The notes beneath the pieces were generated by a model. The model saw only the letters and a list, made by a program, of their open reading frames with translations. It did no database searches and was not told the origin of the DNA. From Phanerodontia chrysosporium (lineage: Eukaryota; Basidiomycota; Agaricomycetes; Polyporales; Phanerochaetaceae), in assembly GCA_001910725.1 (NCBI GenBank), contig MJGA01000009.1:558001-622000 (forward strand): DNA of 64,000 nt, written 5' to 3'. The translations under genes and the position numbers were made by a program. Numbering within the stretch: position 1 is the first letter of the stretch; each line of letters starts with the position of its first letter. Of the stretch, positions 1 to 9,600 are shown piece after piece.

Positions 1-863
1 TCCTCATTCTCGATTGGGGACATGGGGTAGACCTTTGATTTGATCGATGCCGGGGCGTCCGGCACGAGATCTATCGCGTGGTCCCAGGGTTGATGCTTCG
101 GGAGGCGGTGCGATTCCTCTTCGGAGAACACCTTCTTGTGTCGGTGATACTCCTTGGGGACCAGCTCTTCGAACGTCTTGGCGTACTTCTCGCGATTGGC
201 TTCGACAGCGATTGCTTGCGAGTAAGTGTAACCGGAGAGGATCCAGACTTCGTCCTTGGCGTCCTCAACAATGCCTGCTCGAAGCCATTCACGGCGTTCG
301 GAGCGGTTGGCGTCAATCTGATGGATACCGAAAATCGGGGTGTCCTCAGCTCCGCCGCGGAGCTGAAACTGGACATCTCCCGTTTCCCAGTCGATATTCG
401 GATTCCATTTCTTGAGCCACGGAAGTCCAAGGATGACATCCTCCGGACCGATGTTCGTGACAAGAAACTCCTCCTTAAACGTGTAGGAACCCACAGTGAG
501 CTGGAGTCTGGCACGGCGTGTGATAGACCCTGCTTCATTCTTAGTTCCGTCGATGTTGTACAGTGTGATCTCTTTCTTGAGCGGTACCGTGAGGATCTTG
601 TGCTGCTTACAGAAATCCTCGTGGATGAACAGCGAAGTCGCACCGGAGTCAATCATTGCGGGAGTGCGAATAGTTTTATTGAGTCCGGTGAGCTTTACAG
701 GTACACGATAATGGTTTGAGAAAGGGTCTAACACTGATATCGTACATGAGCGGATGACGTCAGAAATGTCCTGTGGTTCTAGCGAAGGCGCCGGAGTTGA
801 ATCCGGGCTTGACGAAACGGGGACCGACGATGCGGCGTCACTCCGACCCCTTAAGCAAAACCC
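1..863 (-). CDS. pol: Gypsy pol polyprotein, N-terminal part (aspartic protease), partial
   Basis: The frame is open on the minus strand from the gag/pol slip site to the window edge. It has no ATG of its own near its start, which fits expression as a gag-pol fusion. After about 65 residues of Ser/Pro-rich linker comes the protease core MIDSGATS (bases about 633-657), the D-S-G triad of retropepsins. It continues through DVILGLPWLKKWNP, the conserved ILG-Pro-Trp-Leu motif, into the linker that precedes reverse transcriptase (DHAIDLVPDA, then VYPMSP). The enzyme would mature the Gag-Pol precursor inside virus-like particles. RT, RNase H and integrase would lie to the left of base 1. Confidence 0.85.
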
Positions 864-2101
864 CCGAGCTGCTTTTGTATCAGAGCCAGCTGATCACGGA
901 GGGCGGCGAGCGCGGCGGCTTGGTCGTCGGACGAGCTGCCAGAAGACGAGGAGGCCGGAGACGAGGAGTCCTGTGATGAGGTATCCGAAGACGAGGCGCG
1001 GACGGCGGCGGTAGCGGGGGCGGTTCTTGGCTTGCCCTCGAGGTGGGCACGACAGACGCGGGACCAGTGACCCTTCTTGCCGCAGTGGTTACAAACCGAG
1101 TCGCGGTGAACGGGGTCCGTGGACTTGTGGGACTTCGAGCCGCAGACCTTGCAGCGGTCCTTCATGACGGCGTCGAACTGGCGCTTGAGATCCGTGCCAG
1201 TGAGACCCTTAAACAGCTCGTCAATGTTCGCGGCGTCGATGTCCATCGCGTTCGGGTCGCGGAAGGCACGCGCTGACGAGCTAGCCGGAGTCGAGGACGT
1301 CTTGCCTTGCTGTGCCAGGAGGTCTTGCGAGAGCTTGTCCTTCGACCGGTCGACGGCGAAACCTGCGTTCTTGAGCTCGTTGTACGTCTCGGGGCCTTTG
1401 CCGGTAGCGGGGTTGACCATGTACGAGATTCGCTCGAGGTAGTCCTTATTAAACTTCGTCCGTAGCCGGGCTGCCAGGTCTTCCGGGGTGAGCTTCGTGC
1501 GGCCGGCGAGGGCTTGGAACTCCGCAAAGAACTCCGCGAACCGACGGTTGCCCTGCGTACAAGCTTGCAGCTTGCTGAGAGCCTCGGCCTTCTCGTCCAT
1601 GGGCTCGAACCGGTTCTTGAAGGCCTCCCAGAACGTAGCGCGAGAGCCGTCGAATATCTGAGTGCCGTCTGCCGCTTGCTCGATGTACTGCCGTGCCCAT
1701 TCGGCCGCTTCATCCTGCATGAAGGAGAGAGCGCCGACGATCCACTTCTGGCCGTCTACCAAGATCTTGCCAGATTCGGGGTCCCGCTGGAGGTTGCCGT
1801 TGACGTCGCGCTTGCCGAATTTCTCCGGCTGTCCATCGGCGTAGATGCGGTAGGCGGCGCGGAAGAGACGGGCCGTGTCCGAACCTTTCCCTTTGAACGG
1901 AACGGGCTTCTCGACGAAGGGGAGCTCCTTATTGGCGTTGACCGTCGCGTTGACTGTTGTCCGATTGGCGCCAATAGTTTGGGCCAGAGTGTTAACCGTG
2001 TTTGTGAGCTGCGTCATTGCCTGGGCCATTTGCAGGAGAGCAGCGGAGATGGGGTCGGGGGGAGCCGGGCCAGGAGGCGCTCCGCCGGGAGTGCTTGACA
2101 T
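851..2101 (-). CDS. gag: Gypsy Gag (capsid-nucleocapsid) with CCHC zinc knuckle
   Basis: This 416-residue product begins at the only upstream ATG (2101). The N-terminus is Pro/Gly-rich with a predicted helix near residues 20-50. The retrotransposon capsid region follows (about residues 70-250, including WARQYIEQA, FWEAFKNRF and LSKLQACTQ). The knuckle CNHCGKKGHWSRVC (C-X2-C-X4-H-X4-C) lies near residue 335, just after an unusual extra CXXC-type motif (CKVCGSKSH). The tail is Ser-rich and ends LGGFA. The same frame stays open upstream of the ATG to about 2523, giving roughly 140 further codons with a Cys/His cluster (DCSNCPHFF) but no ATG, so Gag may be longer than annotated. Confidence 0.85.
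   Translation of the reverse strand: MSSTPGGAPPGPAPPDPISAALLQMAQAMTQLTNTVNTLAQTIGANRTTVNATVNANKELPFVEKPVPFKGKGSDTARLFRAAYRIYADGQPEKFGKRDVNGNLQRDPESGKILVDGQKWIVGALSFMQDEAAEWARQYIEQAADGTQIFDGSRATFWEAFKNRFEPMDEKAEALSKLQACTQGNRRFAEFFAEFQALAGRTKLTPEDLAARLRTKFNKDYLERISYMVNPATGKGPETYNELKNAGFAVDRSKDKLSQDLLAQQGKTSSTPASSSARAFRDPNAMDIDAANIDELFKGLTGTDLKRQFDAVMKDRCKVCGSKSHKSTDPVHRDSVCNHCGKKGHWSRVCRAHLEGKPRTAPATAAVRASSSDTSSQDSSSPASSSSGSSSDDQAAALAALRDQLALIQKQLGGFA
857..863 (-). other. -1 ribosomal frameshift heptamer GGGTTTT at the gag/pol junction
   Basis: On the minus strand the last gag codons read GGG GGT TTT GCT TAA. The heptamer G GGT TTT has the X XXY YYZ form of a simultaneous-slippage site. A shift of -1 here gives GGG TTT TGC TTA, which is exactly the frame that stays open through the protease. 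The gag stop follows one codon later, at 851-853. I did not fold the downstream RNA, so a stimulating structure is not shown. Confidence 0.7.
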
Positions 2102-2526
2102 ATTGGGGGGACGGGGAGTGTTGGCTCCTGATTGAGCGCGGGAGAGATTAAACGGCGAGGGAGCAGGTTCGTGGTCGGAGAGGACGGAGCCGAGCGATGT
2201 CTCGGGAGACGAGTGGTGGCTGCTGTCCGGGGGACTGTGATCGGGAGTATTCGGAGTAGTGGCAGAGGCGCGGGCGAATTCTAGCCGTTGCGCGAAATGA
2301 GGGCGTTCGAACTGTGTTTCTCGGTCGCTAGGCGGAACTGGGAGTAGCGGAGGGGCAGTCTCTCGATAAGGGCAGGGCTGCTGACTGCACTCCCTGGCTT
2401 CTCGAGACCCGTTGTTCTCCTCGACGTGGAGATCAGCGGGAGCAGTGACGCCGTTCTCTGTGGTTCGCCCGAAGAAGTGCGGACAATTCGAACAGTCGAA
2501 ATCCAGTGCGACAAAGAGTGTATTTA

Positions 2527-3216
2527 TTAATCAAAGTAGCCGGCCCGGTACACGATATCTAGCTCTCCCACGATGCGGCGGAAGTTACGCCTTAAACCGA
2601 CAAACGGAATGTCACCGATTTGAGCGAGTCCGAGCTCGTATTGGTGCCACTCCTTAAACGTGGTGGTGGGGGCGGGACGACTGAGCTCAGCGCGGATCTG
2701 CCGAAGGCGTTCGAGCAGCTGACAGACGCCGTGTGCGCGGTCGCTGCTGACGAGGTGGAACAGGTCGACTTCTTCGACGGCCTTGAGACGCTTGATAGTC
2801 GCGTCGAGCTTGGGAGTGAAGATGCCGACGAGGTCGGTGGGGGAGTACTTGGGAATGTCGATGCCGACGGGCTTGCGGGCGATGGGCTCGTACGTCGGGG
2901 CGGCGCTGAGGCGCTCTGCCAAACTGAGCTTGGAGGAGGAGGCGGCTACGGTGGCTTGGGCTTCTTGCGCCTCGCGTTGGCGCTGCTCGCGGATGCGGTT
3001 GCCTACGCGCTGTTCGGCTTCGCGAGCCTCGCGGACGGCAGTCCAGTTAATGGAGGGGACAGAGGGCGGAGGTGTCGGGAGCATGGAGACGTGCTTGATG
3101 ACCGCCTTGACCTTGCGGTCCGTCCACTTGACGGGGTTACCGGCCTCGCGACGACGTTGGAGGCGGTCGAAGATGCGTTGGGGGATGTGGTCCTTGAGCC
3201 GGACGTCTTTCGGCAC
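2527..3216 (-). CDS. Additional ORF upstream of gag in the Gypsy element, unknown function
   Basis: This frame of 229 codons lies between the leader and gag. It starts at a GTG in the computed frame. An in-frame TGA lies just upstream, and the sequence before it (pyrimidines ending TTTGCAG) looks like a 3' splice site, so the true start may be an upstream exon. The product is basic and rich in Arg, Ala and Gln (a predicted helix or coiled coil near residues 60-95), followed by a more globular C-terminal half (residues 110-229). I do not recognise the family. Its stop (2527-2529) overlaps the open extension of the gag frame in the -1 register, so ORF229, gag and pol form a chain of successive -1 frames. 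Confidence 0.5.
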   Translation of the reverse strand: MPKDVRLKDHIPQRIFDRLQRRREAGNPVKWTDRKVKAVIKHVSMLPTPPPSVPSINWTAVREAREAEQRVGNRIREQRQREAQEAQATVAASSSKLSLAERLSAAPTYEPIARKPVGIDIPKYSPTDLVGIFTPKLDATIKRLKAVEEVDLFHLVSSDRAHGVCQLLERLRQIRAELSRPAPTTTFKEWHQYELGLAQIGDIPFVGLRRNFRRIVGELDIVYRAGYFD

Positions 3217-3465
3217 TGCAAAGCAAGGACCTCAGCAATGTGCACGGAGTGAGCAGGCTGCTCGACTACGACGTACTCGCTTTAAACGGAGGGAATAAAC
3301 TTTTTTAAACGGGGTTTGGGGGGAGCGGTAGGGAAAAATGCCTAGGGCACCCAAAAGATCTCGACCTAATGTCGCGGAGCTAGGGCTCAACGCTTCACGA
3401 GGGAGGTCAAGTGGGGAGGTCGACGACGAGGCGCGGCGGAGCGAGTCACACAGCGACGAACGGTT

Positions 3466-4064
3466 TGTTCAACTGTCCGTATTGACCAAGATAATATTAG
3501 CACTGTAACTACAATACAAACATCGGGCTTACCTGTCCGTATTGACCAAGAGGTCGAGATGACGGACAGGAGCGAGGGGAGCTACCCTTATATACTACAG
3601 GTCCTTTAGGGCAGGCTATACGATTACATAAGCTGATGGGCAGCGCTCAGCATAGCCAGCGAGGCTGCGACGCGGGCTGCGCGGCGAGGCTGTGCTGGGG
3701 CTATGTCACGAGGCTGTGTCAGCTGGCAGTGTCTCGAGGCTGCGTCGGGCCGAGGCTGTGTCATCAGGCTGATCAGCTCGGCGTGTCTCGGCGAGGGGAG
3801 TCATCAGGGATGACAGTGCCTCCTCGGTGATCCAGGGAACCGGTTACAAGGCAGACCGGTGATCCGGGCAGTGTCTGAGCGCGCAGCAGGATGCGCTGGC
3901 GTCTAGGGGTGATGCGCCATCAGGGCGCTGGCGCTGAGTGGCCAGGCGCTGAGTGTGGGCGGCTAGGACTCCAGACGGCGCGAGGGCTGCTCGCCCGTTG
4001 GATTAATCGAGGAAAATAGCCACAAATCGGCGAAAAATAGGGCAGCACCGTCACATCCGTGACA
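3466..4064 (-). repeat. 5' LTR of the left Gypsy element (inner boundary uncertain)
   Basis: The minus strand starts TGTCACGGATGTGACGG at 4064, a TG start containing the short palindrome TCACATCCGTGA. A TATA-like box (TATATAAG) lies at 3587-3594. The inner end is not fixed: TGTTCAAC on the plus strand at 3466 is one candidate CA end, but I see no convincing primer-binding site there. The second LTR is outside the window, so neither end can be confirmed. Confidence 0.5.
3473..3550 (-). repeat. 18-bp direct repeat bracketing a candidate 60-nt leader intron
   Basis: The 18-mer CTGTCCGTATTGACCAAG occurs at 3473-3490 and 3533-3550 on the plus strand. On the minus strand, which is the element's sense strand, the first copy is followed directly by GTAAGC and the second ends in ACAG, with GCTAAT as a possible branch site. 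Removal of 3473-3532 would leave a single copy. This is either a leader intron or a plain tandem duplication. Confidence 0.6.
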
Positions 4065-5880
4065 TAGCACAAAGTGTGTGGCGAGAGCCAAGCGATCTAC
4101 AATACTCATGTATCACGAGTCCCCATCTTGACTGCGGAGGGAGCGTCCGCGCCACATCATCTTCGAACTTTCCGAACGTCTATGATAACAAGCGAAAGCA
4201 AATCAATGGTAAACAGTCGACGCACTCAGTCGTTTTCTGGACACCCAGCAGCACTCGCTGGATGCGCCACGACTCACCGTGGAGGGCATAGCCTAGATAC
4301 AAAACCTTGCAGCCGTAGTGAAGAGCCGTAGTGAGAGATATTTATGAAGTGCTTTCGTTGGCAGCGAACACGTGTCTGCTGCGTTGATCGCTCTGATTAA
4401 AGACGAGCTCAAATTGACATTGGAGCGATTGACCAAGACGACCCAGGTTATGGACTTGAAGGATCTCACACACAAGAGAAGCATCGGTCTCCCCTCGACG
4501 CCACCACAGTGGGTCAAAGATATGCAGAGAATCGTGCGATACGAGCTGGCTCACAACACTGCAGTACCGGGCCACCTAACTGCACTGGAAACACCAAAGA
4601 TTGAGGCCATGATGTCTATAGAGGCAGAGGGCAAGCTATGGGAGTCGTCACCTCTGTCCGATCGGGTCATTCAACCATGCGCTCATCATTGTGGCGGGGC
4701 AAACAAAAATTCGGCTTTAAGTCAGAGTCCTCACGCAGGAACTGTAAGACATCTAGAATAGGTATTAGCGCACTATGAGGACAGATAATGCAGAGTATAC
4801 GCCCTGTACGTCCGGTAAGAGCCCAGGATGGCCGCGGAACAGCCTCCTCCGTGATGGCAAGCTGACTCCCGAGGTCGTCACTCAAAATCATCAGTGGTGC
4901 GCAGTCCATTTTCCCTAGTAGCCTCTCACTTTTGCTACTGGCCTTCTGTCTCTAAGTTGTGCTCTCAAAAACGGCTCAGCTCTTGCAGAACAATCCCCCG
5001 CCTTGGGAGGATCGCATGACGCTGGACTTTCCGCTGCCACCTCTAGAGAAGGCGGAGTAGGACATATCACATGAGCAACCTACTGTAGAAATGGCGACTC
5101 GGAGAAGTGCAAGGACGCCACTCGTTGCCGGTGCTGCCCAGGAAACCGCAAGGATGAGTCAAATGAACCTAGCTATTCCAATTGAGATGACTACGGCGCA
5201 GCGAAGGGTCCTCCAACGAATGTGAGCAATTCTGATCCCGTCCATCTTGAAAACTGGCCCATATTTCCTCTCCAGTTGCCATAACGTGATAGGATCATGC
5301 ACGCGTGGCGGTTTCCGACACAGGGGAAGGGTCGATCTCTACATGCACTATACATGCGGCCTTATTCGAGTTGACTATGAACGTGAAATGACGGATTGAA
5401 TAACCTGTTTCTGCAACAATGCGGCTAGCCTCTGAGTGGTCGTTGCACCACTAACATCTTCGCATGAGTTTTAGTTACCCAATCTTCGCCACCGCATATT
5501 ATCCGCATGCCTTCCAAAATATGACCCGACCTGCGCAGCAGCAGAGCCAAGATCTACTAACGAGAACACAAAAATAATGGTATTCTGCAAGAGCGGCAGT
5601 TCTTGAGTGATGAGTCCACTAAGGATGTGTGAGAAGTCGACAGTTCGAGATGAATCCCAGACCCAACCCGGAGGCCGGAGGGAGGCGCCACTGCACGGCT
5701 CTCACACAGGTGCACGGCACGGCAAACGACAACAGAAAAGTGCCAAAGATACGTTGCTGATAGAGTGGCCCAAAGCGCTATACGCCACCAAGCCTCCGCA
5801 TTGCCAGACCGCGATTCTGATGCGCAGCCCGATCGTCCGTGGGCAGCTCGGGAAGTCGGCCCACCGGTCGCAGCGCCGCG
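4065..5880. other. No recognisable gene
   Basis: The stretch is AT-richer than the block that follows. The best open frame (4372-4761, plus, 129 codons) begins like a helical protein (MSAALIALIKDELKLTLERL) but loses that character after about 95 codons and matches no family I know. It may be a relic exon. I see no repeat boundary or RNA gene. Confidence 0.4.
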
Positions 5881-5889
5881 CGCGGGGAC

Positions 5890-6540
5890 GTTGCAGGGTC
5901 GGGGCGGGGAGCGCACGACATGCGCCGGAGGACCGCGCCGAAGGCGACCTGTGCCGCGGGGTGATCGGGCGGGGACGACGCGAGGGCGGACATAGCTGCG
6001 GGCGGTCCTGCGTGCGCATCGGGGGAGGCGTGGCCGCGGCGCCGGCAGCGCGGAGAGACCCGCAGATCGACGCGCGTGTCCGGGACGTGCATCCGTTGCT
6101 GCTGAGGGGGGCAGGAGGGAGCCCCCGGCGCGGAGGGCACACCCGCGCGACGTTCGCGTTGGCCCTGCACGCGATCTGTCGTCCTGCGTTATATGCATCG
6201 CGGAAGACGAGCGCACCGCGGCCGACGATCCGGGCAGGAACATGGGGTGCATGGACCGGACATCCGTGTCTGCGTGCGCGCGCGCGTTGTCCTTGGCAGG
6301 CAGCCGCGGTGTCACCACCGTCGGGCGAGAGGCTCCTGAGGGGACTTAGAACATTGATTTGCGTACACGAATAAGCATCGCATGGCCGCGGCGTGCGGCC
6401 GCGCTGATGTCGGACGTGCTGGTGCCTAGCAGTCCGGAAGACGTCCCGGAGCTGTGTGTTAGAGCGGGTAGGCGTCGTCCGCGGCGCCGTGGTGCGGGCG
6501 CGCGGGGCAGTCGCGCGTCGTGGCGCGTCCGTAGCGCGGC
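5890..6540 (-). repeat. Dispersed repeat, copy A (inverted partner at 25920-26430)
   Basis: The reverse complement of this stretch aligns by eye with 25920-26430. Shared blocks include GATGCATATAAC followed by CAGGACGACAGATCG, GCATGCGATGCTTATTCG, and CAAATCAATGTTCTAA followed by CCCCTCAGGA. Many differences are C/T or G/A, and copy A is the GC-richer one. No conserved reading frame runs through both copies. The edges are approximate, and weaker similarity may extend to about 5700 and 6660. Confidence 0.7.
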
Positions 6541-6659
6541 GCTAGACACCGCGTCCGTGCAATTTGGGATTTAATGGTCCGGACGCCTGATCGTGGGCGT
6601 GCGAACTATGGGCCGCACGAGACGTGCTGATCCCAGGGAGTATTTGGACGAGCACGCCA

Positions 6660-9600
6660 TGGATGCCCACGCCTGCAATGACCGAGCGCGGCCAGCTGTG
6701 TGCTGATCGATAATATCAGTCACAGCTCACACCTTCAGAATACGTGGGGAACTTTCACGCACGGTGTCCTTACGCAGATTAGTGCCGCGTAAGCACGTCT
6801 GTACGCACGACGGGGGGATCCACAGCCCATTGCGCTTCCCGGGGTCCTCGCTACGTGGGCGTTAGTCATTATACACTGCTTACGCTGACGGACAGAGCAC
6901 AGGACAAGGGGATTTGTATTACGGGACATGCAAGCGTACCTTGAAGGTTCTCTGATCACAACTATGGCAAACACCCTACGGTGTTGAGTATTCGCGGCGC
7001 AGCACCGCGGCGCGGCCCACAGAGAGTCGTCGTCCAGCCCTCAGGTCTTGCGCCCGCCCGCCGCAGAAGTCGCGAGCCTGCAGGAAGTCTTCACACGTGA
7101 AAGTGTGTGCTGCACAGGATGACGCACCTGCGAAACTTATTTTCGCCTGCGATCAAAGTTCATCGCCTTGCGACCTGCCTGAAGAGTGTCCAGGCAGACG
7201 TATTGTCGAGCAACGGGGCCTGCGAGGATGCGTTCGCGGCCGCTGCGAGCGTCGCCGCGAGTGCGGGCGGCAGCCTGGTGCGCCGTGCCAAGAGACGGGA
7301 GACGTCATCTGATCCCGCCCATTAAGGCCCGTTTAGCGAACGGCCCCCTTAGGAGATGGTGCGCAAGCGACGTACGTACAACCCGCGGCCTGGATAACCG
7401 CGTGCCTTCCTCTCGGCGCAGCCACGTCCGCTGTGCACGGGCGCGGTTCGCGGCAGAACGAAAAACAACGAAAAAACGCCTGCGACAAGAGAGCCCGCCA
7501 TCGCCACAGCGCACAGCCGATCCCAGGTCGGACACGGCCTCGCGACGGAGCGATCGAGGTCGTCCTATGTGGAATAGGGGTGCCCGCGGTGGCCCCTGGG
7601 CCGCGCTGAAACGTAATGGCGAACCAAACGCGGACGCAGTCGGCGTGGTGGCGCGCACGTCTAGACTCGCCGCGGGGGCGCGCGGTGCCAGGAGGGTTTC
7701 ATAGCCCGTTCATACCGCCCAGTGCCAGCCGTGCGCGAGGCGAGGAATGGTGGAGCGATGGCGTCCCTTCTGGGGCAACCTGGGCGGGCACGCCGGCGTA
7801 GATTGAATGAGACCCTTCGCCCTCAGCCCGGCGGCGGGAAGACACGGGGACGAGATGCGTGCGCGATGCAGCGATACCGGGCGAAGGCAGCCAGGCAGAT
7901 TGCCCTGTGGCCGATCGGACATCGTCCAACGCAATCGCTGTGAGAGAGCACAGGCCGCGAGACGGCGGTGTGCTTGCGCTGCGAGCGGGCCCACACTCGC
8001 GCTGCCCTGGACGAACACAGGCGTGCGCGGCGAGCACTCGAAGGGGCGCACCAAAGGGCCGCAAGCTTCGACGGGGTGATGCATCAGATAGTTTGGAAGG
8101 GCAGGGGGCCATGGGACCCAGCCTGCGGACGTGTGATCGTGCGCGGCTATCGAGGCGGGGGGCCCAGGCCGCGGGTGTCGAGGACAGCGGGCGCAATGCC
8201 TGCAAAGTCCATGTCGCGTAACAAGGACGGCAGCCCGCGAGACATGGGGCAGGCTCGCAGGGCGTCGCGAGGGGTGTATTGTCTGTTGTTGACGCACGCG
8301 GCAGGGGGCGCCCGGTGCGCTGGCGCGTGCAACGTGGCCCTTTCTTCTCTCTCTTCGTCAGCCAGCAGGAGGAACAGAGTGCGAGCGACCAGGTAGGGGC
8401 TGCGATGTGGGCTCGGGCGTACTCGACGGGAGCTCGAACAAGCCTTTCTCAGCTTGTACGTAACGCCGCGCACGCCCATTCGCCCCAGCAAGTCACCCGT
8501 GCAGCGGCGCAGGTGGGGGATACTGCTATCGTAGCCTCGAGATAAGCCTAGACGAACATTCCCTCTGAGCAAGAAGCACCTCTGCATAAAGTCACCGAGC
8601 GCGCCTGCATGCAAGCTGCAGCGCGACGAGGGAGCGTATGCTATCGCGAGACGAGGCCACAAATCTCCGTGATGTCTTCCTGCACTTGGGTTAGACTCCA
8701 GCAGGGGCGCAGATAACGAAGGTTGCTCGTACCGTCACGAGATGGCACGACGTCATCGCGAGCGTCCAAGGCGCTGGCTCGGCTCGCAGCGCACGGTGGA
8801 CGGCGAGCAGGAGCGTGCACGCCCTTACGACAGCGATCCCGCGGCGGGCTTCCCAGGCGGCGCAAATCGCATTGGGCGTGACGCACGCCAGGCAGGAAAA
8901 ACGGTAGGCTATCGCCAGATTGCGCGGATCGGGGGAGCGAGCGAGCGAGGATCGCCTCGAAACGGCGCGCGCGGGCACACACCCACGGCGGGGACACCCA
9001 GGGCACGCCCTGGTGCATCTCCGGCATCGGGAAGACATGGGGCCCCTTACGTTGCAGCGTGCCCTGTGATATCGCGCGCGCGCAGCGACGCTGCAGGCGC
9101 GTCGCAGCTGCTGCGATGGGCCCGCCGTGCTGCCCCCGCGCGTGGCGCCACGCCAGGGTGTGTTCCAGGGTGCGCCTGGGCCAAGGGGTGCGATTAACCA
9201 CGCTCGGCCGTTTTTGTCGTGCGTGCGCGGCCGCGTCATGGCGTAGGGGCAGCGAGGGCAGGGGGCCCACCACGTCGGGGCAGCCCTGTGGGTGCGTGAA
9301 GCCGTGCGCGGCGAACTGAGCTCGGACTGTGCGCCTGCTGAGGAGTCTCCCCGCCGCCGGAGCGCGTGCGTCGCCCGTCGTCGGCGTGTGTGCCCGCTGA
9401 CGGCGGCGCGATTGGCCTGGGGCTCTGCGGACATGCCGGCGGGGCGTCGTCAGGCCACCCGCTGCGCCCCGCGCGGCGCCGTCGAGCTGCGGCAGATTCG
9501 CAGACGCGTTCGAACAATCGTTTGATTGCGCTCCCGCGGCCAACTCCGGGGTCCCGCCGCTGCGAACTCTAGGTTGTCATCAGACGGCGGCGCCCCTGCG

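Larger units (their letters stand above)
1..4064 (-). mobile_element. Ty3/Gypsy LTR retrotransposon, 5' part (runs off left edge)
   Basis: Read on the minus strand, the order is LTR (starting near 4064), a 229-codon ORF, gag with a CCHC zinc knuckle, then the aspartic protease and linker of pol, which leaves the window at base 1. Only one LTR is inside the window, so LTR identity, target duplication and total length cannot be measured. The three frames are open and undamaged where I read them, so the element may be fairly young. The gag-protease order fits Ty3/Gypsy and Ty1/Copia alike. I chose Gypsy from the gag and protease style, and RT is not visible. Confidence 0.85.

Noticed and set aside
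71..652. 193-codon minus-strand frame over the protease region
   Set aside because: Arg/Ser-rich shadow of the true pol frame, which contains MIDSGATS and ILGLPWLKKW in another register.
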